Assembly (NCBI GenBank): GCA_019188255.1
Contig: JAETXT010000003.1
Span: forward strand, 3,596,001 to 3,660,000
Direction of reading: 5' to 3'
Length of the DNA: 64,000 nucleotides
From: Verticillium longisporum
Lineage: Eukaryota; Ascomycota; Sordariomycetes; Glomerellales; Plectosphaerellaceae
Position 1 is the stretch's first letter; the number at the start of each line of letters is the position of its first letter. The notes below the pieces were generated by a model. The model did not search any database, was not told where the DNA came from, and saw only the letters and a list, made by a program, of their open reading frames with translations. Positions 32,437-43,690 of the stretch are shown one piece after another. Both the position numbers and the translations under genes were made by a program.

Positions 32437-34161
32437 ATGAAGACTAAACACGCCTATGCTCTCGGGGCTTTGGCTGCTTTGGCCAACGTCGCCTCTGCAG
32501 ATCTGCGATTCCGATCCCGCCCCGAACTCGCCATCCCCAGGCTGAACATCACAACCCCTGCCTATGGCCACGCCACGGAAAAAGGGCTGATTTTCACCAC
32601 TCCTTACGAGGGCTTCGCCGAAGGCCACAAAGGCCCGACTCAGCCGGGTGCCTATATTTTTCGTGACGACGGCGAGCTAGTCTGGTCGGGCACGGGCTTC
32701 CACGCAGGCTGGGTTGCTAACTTTCGTCCCGAGACCTGGGACGGCAAACAGTACTTGCGTGCCTTTCAAGGAACTCTTGATGGGCTTCATGGGCGCATGT
32801 ATGGTTATCACACACTTCTCGGCAACGACTACGAGGTTGCCAAGGTTGTTAGGGCTGGCTCTCACAGGTTGGTTTCCGCACACGAGTTCCGTGTTGTGGA
32901 CGGCAAGACGGCGCTCATTGAGACGCCGATTCCGCGAACTATTTCCCTGAAGCCATGGGGAGGCTCGGATGACCAGAGGTGGATTGTTTCTGGAGGCTTT
33001 CAAGGTGTGTTACTCGGTTGAAGGCTCACTCTCTTTCGGTCTGTCTAACCCAAATGACTACAGAGGTCGATATTGAGACGGGTGACGTGCTGTTCGAGTG
33101 GGAAAGTCTGGACCATGTCGATCCGAAGTGTAAGTTCTTTGGTACAGATATATCCTCTGACGAAATAAGAGACTGACATGAACTTGAGTGAGCGCCTTCC
33201 CTCCCGACTTTGGTCCTGGTCTCCCCGGCTCCGGCCGCAATGAGACTGACGCCTGGAACTACTTCCGCATCAATAGTGTCGACAAGGACGATGAGGGTCA
33301 CTATCTCCTCTCCGCGCGAAACATAACTGCGCTTTTCAAAATCAACGGCACAAGTGGAGAAATTATATGGCAGCTGGGGGGCTACCGCGGTGGTTCTGAC
33401 TTTGAGATTGCCGAAACCGAGGGCTTCGCCTTCCAACACCATGCCCGGTTTCGAGGCCGTTCTTTAGACGGAAGCCTTGAAACAATCTCTTTCTTTGAAA
33501 TGGCTCATACTCAGCCCCAGTCAAGATTCGCCCGTACTCTCGCGCTCGCGTCGTTCAGCTGAACCACACGAGCGGCGTAGCTACGTCACTCCGCACGTAC
33601 GATGCCCCTGATGGCTTGTCGGCACGCACTCAAGGCAGCGTGCAGTTATTGCCGAATGGCAACGTGTTTGTCAAGTGGGGTGAAGCTGGTGCCGTCACAG
33701 AATTCAGGGACGGCGGGCAGGTCTTGTTCCATGCTTACCTGGACTCGGCACCGGTCTCCAGGTTTGTGCAAAGCTATCGTGGATTCCGCGCCAACTGGAC
33801 TGCCATCCCTGCCGAAGAACCTGATATCGCGACCTTTGTTTCTCGGGAGTCAACTTTGACTTTCTTGGATATCTTTGTATCGTGGAACGGAGACACGGAG
33901 ACCAAAACATGGCAAGTGTACTCCTGTCCTTCGACGGGTGAGTCCGCTGTGTTGGTGGGTAAGGCTCAGAGGGATGGATTCGAGACCAAGATCAGGCTCC
34001 ATGGAATACATGACTTGGAAAGCCCGGTGTTGTTTGCGGAGGCGGTCGATGGTAATGGAAAGACTCTAGGGAAGACGCGGGACGTTTCCGTCTCTGGAAA
34101 TCCGGCGTCTGCATGGGATCGACAGCCTGCAATGATTGTCCAGTGGAATGAAGAACTATGA
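32437..34161 (+). CDS. secreted arylsulfotransferase-like (ASST family) protein, one frameshift
   Basis: Exons join(32437..33004, 33064..33129, 33189..34161). The introns have GTGTGT..CAG and GTAAGT..GAG ends and keep the phase. Residues 1-21 form a signal peptide (MKTKHAYALGALAALANVAS). The rest follows the fungal Arylsulfotransferase (ASST, Pfam Arylsulfotran_2) plan: ITTPAYG, PYEGFAEGHKGP, GAYIFRDDGELVWSG, DAWNYFRINSV, LLSARNITALFKING, GEIIWQLGG, FAFQHHARF, VQLLPNGNVFVKWG. Bacterial members transfer sulfate between phenols; the fungal substrate is unknown. The frame breaks at the A-run 33,498-33,500: adding one A converts ISFFEMA.. into ISFFENGSYSAP.. and joins the two halves into 535 residues. 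It is either a genuine single-base deletion or a homopolymer error. Confidence 0.85.
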
Positions 34162-34559
34162 GAGATCTTATCTCCTTGATTTTGAATAGATCTGCTAAGC
34201 ACCAGATTCTGCAGAATGTAACTCTAACTATGGGCGAGACGAAAGACGCATAGCTTGAAGGCAACCGTGAATATCAAAACCTGCTGAACTGAGCCATTTC
34301 CTGCTTCAACGACGACTAAAGAGAGTAACTACTAGGAGGCATCTGCGGAGGCCTCAGAAGCAGGGACTTAAGTAGACTGTACTAAGGGGGCGAAGGCCAC
34401 AAGGACGTAAACACAGAGCTGCGTGAGAAAACTTGGCAAGATAGAGACGGATGTCGGACGTTATTCTACTATGTACATAACAATCGACTGCGGTACCGAC
34501 GGTACGAAAATCTCCTTCATTCTGCTTTAAGACCTTGCCCTGACAGCAAGAAGTCCCTC
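34162..34559. other. intergenic, between converging genes
   Basis: 3' flanks of the ASST-like and Zn2Cys6 genes. No coding signal. Confidence 0.6.
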
Positions 34560-37015
34560 CTAAATGTCTGGCGGTTCAGTGATGTAAGGCCAGTGGGAGA
34601 AGTCGTGTAACGTGTTGAAAGTATCGCTCGTCGCCAGCGACATCCTTTCTGCAGCTCCACGATCCAAGTTCGAATCTCCAGTCAACATTGTCACGTCGTT
34701 ATAAGGGGTGTTTCCATCTACGCTGAGAGGCATGCTCGACGGGCTGGGCACCAATCCAGGGGAACTCGCAAACGGGTGTCTCTCCGTCGGGTCAATTCGC
34801 GGCAAGCGTGTGACTTGGCTGGAAGTTTTTCTTTCGAACGACTCACGTGGAGTCAGAAGTGAGGGTCCAAACAGAGACTTTGAACATGACGCTCCGTTGA
34901 CCGAATTTGAGGCTGCCGCACTGAAGTCCAAGACGTTCAATATCCTTGCAAGGTTTACCCCGATGGTCTCCTCTTCCTCGGAGTAATTCGAACGAATCCA
35001 AGAAGGCATGTCCACAGACAGGCTGAGCAAAATCCCAGACTAGTGACACGTCAGCTTCTGGCAGGACCTTTTCTTAAAAAGCAATGCAGTCAGGAGGGGC
35101 TGGCCTACAACTCGACTTGCGTACGCCCATCTCACTTCCATGTTCGTAATGAATTTGAGACATTCGTCAAAGTTCTCCTGGCTCCTCTTGGCGTGGGACT
35201 CCTTTCCCACCTCTCTCGACAATGATCTCTGAAGCTCGATCGTCGCAATAACCGTGGTACAGTAAACCATGACCAAATCATTGGAGACAAAGTCCCTCCA
35301 CCTCATGATCTGTAGAAAGTGCATGAACCAAGAAACATGATTGGTAATAGAGAAGGCAGCCTGGTGCAAAAAGGCTTCCGTTACGTTGTGTTTCCCGTGG
35401 ATCTGGAGGGTCAACAGAAGAGGGTGGTTCAGCAGACAGGGGATGGTGTGATACATCAGCCGGCTGAGGAACCACGAGCTCCAGAAGGCATGATCAGCCT
35501 CAAGCAGTTCGCGGGTCATTTTCGAAAAGTCCATAGATCTGTATCTATGACTGAGAGGAAGGTTAGTGGCAATGTCCATAAAGGCGTTTGTAGTTTCGGT
35601 AAAATGAGAACTAGGCTGCCATGGAAATCTCTTCTCTTTGGCCAATGAAGGGCTGCAGGATCTGACATAAGTCTGCGCTTTACACCACACTTCCGAAACT
35701 CTCGTCACAATCTCCGCAACGTTGAACGAGGCGACTTCTTTGTATGATTTGTGACTTGGGAGGACGATCTGTCCATTCGAAGGGTCCCCTGGATTCCGGG
35801 GAAATGGTGGTGGAGAGGCCAAGCGGGCCATACAGTGACTACTACGTTCTCCCAACCGGTTTTGGAGCAGGCTTATAGCCCAGTAGCACCGTTGTCGCTC
35901 CTCTCGCTCAAGGCCGATCCTGGTAGTTCCAGATGGATCTGAGATGAGTTGGCCAGGTTTTGCGCAAGAGAACAGAGCATCCTCGCCCTGTCATGCCGTC
36001 CAGCTGGTCGCAGGTCAGCACCAGGGTTGAAAGAATCGCGTTTGAGCCGGCCCACCATCAAGATCCAACAAGGCTAAGAGGCAAAATGTTTGCAAGGTTG
36101 AGACTTCGACTGCGCCTTTCATCACTCTTTGTATGGCAAGTTGGAAAGCTTTCTCCGTCGTGTCTTCGACATTGCAGATGTTCCCACTCTTCAAACCCCC
36201 GTCATCCAGAAACCGCGCCGCCATAGCTATGACGGCACAGATGATCTCGTCATCCCTTTCGATAAAGGTATCGATAAATGAATTTCCCTTGCTCGCAAAA
36301 AGAGCTAATGGTCGACAGTCGCAATATCGCTGATATGTCTCAGCAATCTGTTTGAGCGAAAGATCTGGTGGAATGGTCTGGTTGTAGGAGAAATGCGGCG
36401 GCCTTGAGCCCCTCAAGCTCGACCTTGAGAGACCCCGTGTCGATGCCGGCGACGTCCTGACCTGGCTGGAACTTGGCGGTGCAGGCGACAAAGGCCTCTC
36501 CGTGTTGGACGATGCCGGCACATCTCCCCTCGAAGTCTGAACCACATTGGATAATGCAAGCTCTAGAGAGACGATGCGGTCGTGCTGACGACGCAATCCA
36601 GTCAGCCGGCATTACCATCAGGAGTTGTCCTATCGTGAGTGAAGCAGATATCGGCGACTTGCATCAACATACCAGAAGAGTGTCGGTGACAGTCTGTGTG
36701 TCTGAAGATTGGTCTCGACCTCTCTTTCCGAGGATCGAACCACCCGAGAGGGACCTATCGGCCTGCAGTTCCGTGCCTCCTTCCGGCGGGAGCGGATCCT
36801 GCCCATAGCTGCACGGCTGCCGGAGCCGGTCGCAAAGTGAACACACAGGTTGTTCGCCGGAACATCTGGACTTCTTTCGGCTGATATACGTAAGTATGCA
36901 TTACATGTGAACCTTACTTTCCGTGGGCAAGGCGGACACGGAAGCGGACATGGACTCACCGACACGGCTCGCACGCTTGACGGACCCGTTTGTTAGACTT
37001 GCCAAGCCGATCCAT
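34560..37015 (-). CDS. Zn2Cys6 transcription factor with fungal-specific middle domain, one frameshift
   Basis: Hand-spliced exons, high to low: 37015..36960, 36880..36673, 36584..36056, 36003..35109, 35039..34560. The zinc cluster is split by intron 1. Joined, it gives six cysteines with CX2CX6CX6CX2CX6C spacing and a basic RRKK loop, so it should bind CGG-type DNA half-sites. A heptad helix follows (HDRIVSLELAL), then the fungal-specific transcription factor domain, with TYQRYCDCRPLALF, LLALLDLD, RARMLCSLAQNLA and EREERQRCYWAIS. Introns 2, 3 and 4 each have a CTGAC near the acceptor. Between HLELPGS and LEREERQ the frame shifts by one base at the G-run 35,914-35,915; adding one G gives 722 residues. 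The gene diverges from the MFS transporter over a 675-bp shared upstream region, suggesting a regulator-target pair. Confidence 0.85.
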
Positions 37016-37690
37016 CAATGGAGTATCTCGGCCGTCTAGATGCAGTTGAAAATCTCGCGTCGGATCCAGAACTTCAATTATGAGGAGTAAAAACAATTCA
37101 TCAATCGAACTACAGGCCCGGTATGAATAAAGGATCTACGAGGTCGGCCCGTGTTTTCGTGACTTTCATTAGTACCCATTTTACAGTGATTATGGCGTCA
37201 ATCCGAGTAGTGATCGCGTGCGACCCACCATCAGAAGCAAAGCAACGAAAACGCCCCGCTGTAACTCGCAGATATGAGGCGAAGCTACTGGTCATCCGCT
37301 TCCGTGATCCGTATTTCCGCCTCAAGGTCTGTCGCCAGTGTCTTCGCAGGCGGTATCTCCTAGAGCTTCCTGAGCTGAGCTAAACAACAAGCCCCATGAG
37401 AAATGCACGTAACTTATTGGGTACCGGGATTAAGGAGACCACAATTTCCCACTGCAAATCCAAGTGACAGCAGCTATTTAGTGTACGTGGTGCAACCCCG
37501 TCACGGCATGGCGCCACGACCACCTTGTAGGACTCTTAGATGATGAGATAGCGAAAGAAAAGCCTGGTGACCTATATCACCATTGTCATATCCTGTCAAG
37601 AAATGCAGGACCGTGCTGCCGCCTCAATAGTGTGATACGGTATTCATTACTACAAAATCGTTATTCAGTCACAACCCACCAAACCTCATC
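37016..37690. other. shared promoter region, Zn2Cys6 regulator / MFS transporter
   Basis: 675 bp between divergent start codons. No gene supported inside. A natural place for regulator binding sites. Confidence 0.5.
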
Positions 37691-39847
37691 ATGATCGCAG
37701 CCGTCAGTGAGAAAGATTTTCACACGTCAGTCAAGAACACATCCAACTCGGGGGACGCACAAGACTCCCCGATAGAATGGACAGATGAAGAAGAGAGGCT
37801 CTTGGTGAGAAAGTACTTAAACGCTCACCCCTTCACTCAGCAAACCCCGTCCTGCTGAACCATAGCTGACAGACATGTGTGACAGGATTGACACTGCCAT
37901 CATGCCTCTCTTGACACTTGGATTTTATGCTTTACAACTTGACCGCGGAAACATGTGAGTACCTTGAATACCAATGAAATGCGGGATGAGTGATATTGAC
38001 CGTCGTCACAGAGGCAACGCTTTGACAGACTTCTTCCTGCGCGACGTCGGTATTACACAAAATCAGTTCAATGTTGGCCAGCAGCTGTTGCCGCTTGGCA
38101 TCATTATACTTGAGGTAACCCTATTCCCGACTGGTCAATTATTTCCATACTAACGAATGAAAGATGCCCAGTAACTTGGTTCTCTATCGGATTGGGCCCG
38201 TACTTTGGCTGGGTGGTCAGATGATGGCGTGGTACGTAACTGTTAGCGCCACGTTGAAGCTCCCGAAGGCGTCCTGACAAATTTTAGGGGCCTTATTGCA
38301 ACGTTTCAGGACTTTCCAAAAGGGCCTTGCTGCTTACTTTGTGACAAGATTTCTTCTAGGGTGAGTAGCAACTACCTCAGGTCTAATCTATGAGTAGGCT
38401 CGGTCTTCATGGACCAGTCCTGACCACTAAAAAGGCCTTTTGACTAATAGAATTATTGTTCCAGACTTGGAGAAGCTGGGTTCATTCCTGGTAGTCTTTA
38501 CACTATAACCCGCTGGTATAAAAGAAATGAGACTAGCAAGCGATTCTCCATTTTCTTCCTCGGCAACATGCTGGCCTCTGCGACATCTGGTCTCATTGCC
38601 TTCGGAATGTGAGTTTTCGATGATGAATTGAAACCAACATTTCTGATCCCGTCTCACAGCCTTCGTATGAGAGGCATTGCTGGCTTGAGTGGATGGCAGT
38701 GGCTTTTTATTGTAAGACTATCACTTGTGCGCCTTGGTGTGCAGAAGGTTACACAGATGGGAGAGCACACTGACACGATCGCACAGTTAGAGGGGGTCTT
38801 CACGGTCGTCGTAGGAGTCACATTTCTCTCGTTTTTCCCCAAGAGCCCGAGTAAACCTACGTCTTTGTTCGCGTTTGGGTGGTTCACGGAGCGTGAGCGA
38901 CAGATCATGGTCGCGAGAATACTTCGGGATGACCCGTCCAAGTCCCAGTCTCGGCCGAGCATCAGCTGGCAAGAAACGAAGCAGGCTGCAAGTCAGGCCT
39001 TATCTAAATTCTACGGGACTTCAGCTAAGTATGACTTAGCTGAGCAACTGGCGACTTCTGCCGCACATTGGACTGACTATTTGCGGACTCGCCCCGTCCT
39101 CAGCTTTCGGGTCGTATGCCCCCTCTCTGGCGACTGGAATGGGCTACGACAGACTCGAGTCCAATGCCTTGATCTCGATTTCTTACTGGATGCTATTGTT
39201 CTCGATCTTATTTTGGGGATGGGCCGCGTACGTACTCAACATGCTGGTGTGCTGAGTACCTCACTAACCGCATTGACTGCAGTGATAGAACACGCATTCG
39301 GGGGCTTTGGGTAATCTTAGGCTTGGTCATCTTCTGGGCACTGAATGTAAGCGCATCCTCACGACACGAATTCCGCTCATCCAACCGCCGTTGCAGTTGG
39401 CAACGCTCTAACTCAGTTGACAGATTGGCAGTTGGAGTCTGGCAGCGTCTCACGATAAAGCAGCACGGTTTGCCGTACTTACAATCACGATCGCACTCTC
39501 ATGGCCGTGGCGTGAGTTATACAGTCCCTTTGCAAATACCGTACAACACAGGACCTTGATTGACACGCTAGTGGAAACCCCGTCAACGGTTCGTGGGTAT
39601 CGCTGAACGCGAAAACAGCCGGTGAACGGTCAATCACCATGCCATTCATATCATGGCCGCGAACTGTTCGGGGCTTGTTGGGAAGCAAGTCTTTCGTCAA
39701 GAAGATGCGCCGGTGTACCGTGAGGGCTGGAGGCTCATTCTGATTCTGTCATCATTGGCAGTCTTGTTCTCTTTGCTGGCCAATGTCCAGTACTACCTTG
39801 GAAATGCTCGCCAGGTCGCCCGTAGCGGCTTAAGGTATCTATATTGA
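37691..39847 (+). pseudogene. MFS transporter, Dal5 (allantoate permease) type, multiply frameshifted
   Basis: At least eight small exons encode a 12-helix anion:cation symporter of the Dal5 type: VRK-IDTAIMPLLTLGFYALQLDRGNIGNA at the start (exon 1 ends 37,812; exon 2 begins 37,886), then LVLYRIGPVLWLGGQMMAWG, GLAAYFVTRFLLGLGEAGFI, GWQWLFILEGVF, SYAPSLATGMGYDRLESNA, DRTRIRGLWVILG, and VNGSWVSLNAKTAGERS near the end. Splice sites are good, but the frame is broken within exons: an extra C at 38,316-38,317 (DFQKGLAAY needs one C fewer), a shift near 39,040 before NWRLLPHIG, and a missing G at about 39,640 (SITMAIHIMAANCSG needs it). Family members import allantoate, nicotinate, vitamins or small organic anions; the substrate here cannot be told. 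It is probably a dead gene. Confidence 0.85.
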
Positions 39848-40096
39848 GCTTACGACCACGATTGTGGACTCTTCGGGGTGGGTGATCAACTATCTGAAAG
39901 ACGGAGAAATTGGTAGAGAAGCAGATTGTTCACTTCGGCTTATCTCTCTGCCACTCGGTAGACAGAAGCGGCGACAGTCCTCGGGGATCACCAAGAAGAG
40001 ATTATTACAAGGCAGGCACATCATTCAAATATGACTACCTAGCTTTCACTTGACGACTCGCACTGTCTCGCGGAATATCCTGATCGCCGACTCCTG

Positions 40097-40620
40097 CTAC
40101 TTCTTCCGAACATACTGATTCAGGGGCCTAGGAATGCCCAGGCTCTCCCTCAAGCTCTTCCCTTCATACTCAGTCCGGAATACACCTCGTCGCACAAGCT
40201 CAGGGACAATGTGCTCGGCAAAATCACGCAGGCCGTTGATTAGCAGCGGCTTAATGATTGCAAAGCCGTACGTCGCATCCGTAATCGACTGCGTGTACCG
40301 ACGTGAGGCTGGTGGCCTAGCCCAATGGAGCAACGCTCAGCAGTCTGTCGGATCGCTGAATTGTTCGCATATGCAAAAGATACAATGGCCGCGGCCCGGC
40401 CCTTGATCTTCATGTCTACTTCGTACTCTTTGGGAAATGGCGAGTTGATATCGGCATCTGCAAAGTTGATGCCGATATTTTTAACCGCGATATCAAGGGG
40501 CCAGAGAGAAGAGGCCTCTGCTAGCTTACGCTCCGCGTTCTCCAACGTCTCGTCCCGAATCACCGCCGCGCCGGTAAGGATGACAAGGTGGTCCAGATTC
40601 CGCCCGGCGCCCGATTCGTG
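40097..40620 (-). pseudogene. C-terminal relic of a bacterial-luciferase-like FMN monooxygenase (NtaA/SnaA/DszA type)
   Basis: Minus-strand reading gives GRNLDHLVILTGAAVI (the conserved G-R-x-x-D-x-x-x-I-L-P-G-like strand of the family) and then, in another frame, PLLINGLRDFAEHIVPEL and RRGVFRTEYEGKSLRE, the typical C-terminus of nitrilotriacetate/alkanesulfonate-type monooxygenases. The N-terminal TIM-barrel half is missing: a stop sits at 40,621-40,623 and nothing family-like is seen upstream. One internal frame change lies near 40,330. Intact enzymes use reduced FMN from a partner reductase to cleave C-N or C-S bonds. It lies 250 bp from, and convergent with, the MFS relic. Confidence 0.75.
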
Positions 40621-40929
40621 TCAAGAATACATGACGCCACGGCTCTCCCGGCGATCGGCAGGACAAGTTAAGTGTAGGCAACCGCTAGGAGGGGCCCGGC
40701 GGCGGGTTGGCCCGAGACCCGAGGTTCCGGACCCTCCGTCAGTAACACGACTGTTCCCGCGATAAGTGTGTTCAAAAACGGACAACATGCGGGCCCCTGT
40801 TGATGAAAGCATACTGCTCCAGTCGTATTTACATACCGCACAACCTTGAGCCATCTTCCCCATGGTCCCAGTCACACGGTCCACAAGGAGTACTGCTGCC
40901 TTGGCCAGCGTGCTCACCTTGACCACTGC

Positions 40930-41802
40930 GTCCGCGATAAAGCGGCCGCGGCCGCAACTTCAACAGGGTGTGTTGCGAAGAAGCCGAAACCTCAAATCAA
41001 ATCCAAGGCTGCCAGACCAATAAGAGACCTCGACCGCCCCGTCACATCCTCATTTCTGGACTTCGCCGCGCTTAACTTACAACAGTGCTGGCTGGCTTAT
41101 TATATACTTGACAATTTCCACGGGGCTAAGGTTCAGGAGAACTTCGCCGAGACGGACGGCTTTGTCGTTCCCATGAAGTACGACAAGGCAATAGACGCTC
41201 TTGTAGTCGCTGCCCTAAGCCAGGCAACCAGCTGGGCTAATGCCAACCGTCCATGGCAAGTATGGCGAATATTGCGAATATTTATGGCTCGGTATTTGCC
41301 TAGGAGCGCATCGAGCAGGGCGGAATCGAGCAGCTGCAGAACGCCTTGAGGCCGGGAGGCATGCAGAATCGCAAGTCCAAGCTCCTCACGACCCTCCTAC
41401 GCGACGTTAAGGCGCGGTACGTAAAGTAGGACCTGCAGCACCTCTTCAACATAAGCGACGAGGATGTATCAAGGAGGTGGTGGAGTACTGAGGAATGGGT
41501 AAAAGTTCGCACATTGCCTGCTGAGTATTTGTCTCAAGAGGGACCGATTCGCTGTTGATACACACTGCTATCGCCTCTCTGGGCTCTGGATATATCGGCC
41601 GCAATGTGCTGATGCCAGGGCTGCGCAGACGCACCTGGACGCGAAGCTGCCAAATAGCCTTAAGTTTGCGTTCCATCACAAGATGATCGTGTATGGGAGG
41701 GAGTGTCTTTGTTGTAGAGGCTGTGGACATGTTGACCTGCAGAAGTGCGAGTTTTGGAAGAGATTTGAGTTCGCACTAGGACGACTGCCGAAGCTGTCAT
41801 GA
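40930..41802 (+). pseudogene. HhH-GPD DNA glycosylase (endonuclease III superfamily) relic
   Basis: A degraded copy of a fungal base-excision-repair glycosylase. A Lys-rich N-terminal segment (KKPKPQIKSK) is followed by LSQATSWANANR, ANIANIYGSVFA, LRPGGMQNRKSKLL, DLQHLFNISDEDV, then the catalytic-Asp region FAVDTHCYRLSGLW and the C-terminal KFAFHHKMIVYGRECLCC. Stops interrupt at 41,427 (TAG where the family has Trp, in KARY-x-K-W-DLQHLF) and further TGA/TAG codons; frame changes lie near 41,250 and 41,460. The TGG-to-TAG change is RIP-like, but the composition is otherwise normal. Clearly non-functional. Confidence 0.75.
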
Positions 41803-42351
41803 GGTGACAAATAGACGGTTTCTTTCCATCGTCTAGCTGTTACGGGTTATACCGTTAACGTTGTATAAGCCTATGGCCTATACCTCTATGAATGCAGCCC
41901 AGTTGAATTAACGACGTTGATTCAACACGTATCCTTTTAGCTCAATTGGATAGCTGCCAACAAGGCACTTACGACCGTGTGAGGGCTGCCACTAAGCCCC
42001 TTTAGGGCCAACCGTAACACTAGCAAGCGCGGGAGTCGTCTTTCATCGGTAGAACATCGCCAATCTCACATTCTTCAATGCACCCAAGGAAGGGTATTAT
42101 ACACTCGGGACCAAACAATGTTTCTATTCTCATCGCCCGATTCAGTACAAACTCAGTCGGCTCTGCCTCAGAGGATTAGGCTTCTGATAGCGTATATTAT
42201 TGGTACTCTGACCCTGGCCTCACATTCCATACCCAAGAAATGAAGCTTATCGAGAGCTTCTTGAACCCCCATGGATCGACGCTGACGATCTGCCCAGCCT
42301 AAGTGATAACATCAGCCACCCGCAAGAACTTCAAATCAAATGGACCTTCAC
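41803..42351. other. intergenic region
   Basis: No gene supported. A stretch at about 41,928-42,005 resembles a tRNA D-arm (tagctcaattggatagct) but has no T-arm consensus. Confidence 0.5.
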
Positions 42352-43690
42352 TCACCCAGAGTCGGGTTTACTGCTGTGTCGCACACCCTGCAGGGGGAGC
42401 CCACCTCCAAAGCTATCCTGGCCATTGCCCGCTTCCTCGAACTGGTGAACGATTTCCGTCTTGACACCGATCCGCCCCGTCGGTGTGAAGAGAACCTCCT
42501 CGCTGCTGTTGTCATTCGTAGCGTGCGTGTCGAACGTGCTGAAAGCAGGCTTGGTGCTCGTCGGCTTCATGTCGCCCCCGGTGTGCTGGCTGGGACCACC
42601 ACTGCCACCCTTCATCATCTTGAAGACAGAACGCTTGTGGCTACCGTTGCTTGAGGTTCCCAAAAGGCGAGGGGCGTAGCGCTTGGCGATGGCCTTGTAG
42701 GATGGAATCGAGGCGGCCAGGATACCAATGTTCGTTTCGATGACCGACCAGTACATCGCGCCCGTGATAGCCCAGGTGGGGTCGTCCGAGACGAGCATCT
42801 GAGGAATATAGGTAATTCGGATGATAGAGGAGACGCAAGCACTGTAAACATCAAGATCAGTATCGCCGCGGGCGCCATCGGGCATTTGATGTACATACAA
42901 GAGACCTAGGCCGAGGATGACAGCTAGGCCAATCTTCTGCTGGCGAGGGATCTGCAGCTTGATAACCAAGGGAATTGGGAGAGTGTAGGTTAGAATATCG
43001 GTGAAGATGTTGACCGCGGCGTTGGCAAGATAGAAGGCGTTGATGTCGATACACTTCTTGTCTGCGGGCAGGATGCGGACGTCGTAGGCTGCGCTCACGG
43101 GCGCGCACTGGAAAATGCAGGCCAGGACGTTGGCGCCAGCCTGGCAACAGATGACACCAACCATGACCATGGCGACGCGGCGAAGCTTTCGGTCACCGAG
43201 GCGCATGTAGAGAGCGAGGACCGAAATCTTGATGAAGCCGAGACAGGCGTTGTAAAAGATGGAGGAAAGCCATACCACCTGCAGATAGGTGATGAAGTTG
43301 TCGGTTCCGCGCGCTATAACTTCTGGATAGTGGCTTCCGAGGCCATGTTCCACGGCTAGGTTCTCTCAGCATGTTTGCGTCCTTCCCTTGGCTTCTGGCA
43401 ACTTACACTTGATGACACAAGCAATGAAAGCCCAAGATAGAAGCTGTTCTGGTGAGCAACCTAACATTGCAAAGGCGGGAGTGGGTTTCTTACGGCAGCA
43501 ACTATGATGAGGTCTGAACGAGAGAGTCAGCAGTCTTCTTGCAGAGCAGAACGGAAATCTTACAGTCATCTGGCCCAACGGACTTGACGACAACTACTCT
43601 GGCATATATCCTCAGAATGAGGGTAAAGAAGAGTAAAACAGCAAAGACTGCGGCGACTGCAATGACAGTCGGACCCTGCGTCTCAGACAT
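42352..43690 (-). CDS. fungal rhodopsin-like (SAT4 family, PTH11-type) seven-helix membrane protein, 376 residues
   Basis: Exons, high to low: 43690..43564, 43513..43494, 43443..43407, 43355..42899, 42841..42352; the two microexons (20 and 37 nt) each have good splice sites and keep the phase. The last intron is 57 nt and in frame, so the sequence reads through it without a stop. Helices include IAVAAVFAVLLFFTLILRIY, LLSWAFIACVIK, VVWLSSIFYNACLGFIKISVLALY, GANVLACIFQCAP, AAVNIFTDILTYTLPIPLV and IGLAVILGLGLF. Family hallmarks are GPDDYLIIVA after helix 1 and FYLANAAVNIFTD. There is no CFEM domain at the N-terminus. The long cytoplasmic C-tail is Ser/Thr/Gly-rich. Relatives sense surfaces or nutrients; the ligand here is unknown. 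It is the only complete gene in the 32-48 kb region. Confidence 0.88.

Noticed and set aside
41928..42005. tRNA-like segment with a D-arm-like tagctcaattggatagct
   Set aside because: No T-arm GGTTCRANYCC, no acceptor-stem pairing or plausible anticodon arm could be found by eye.
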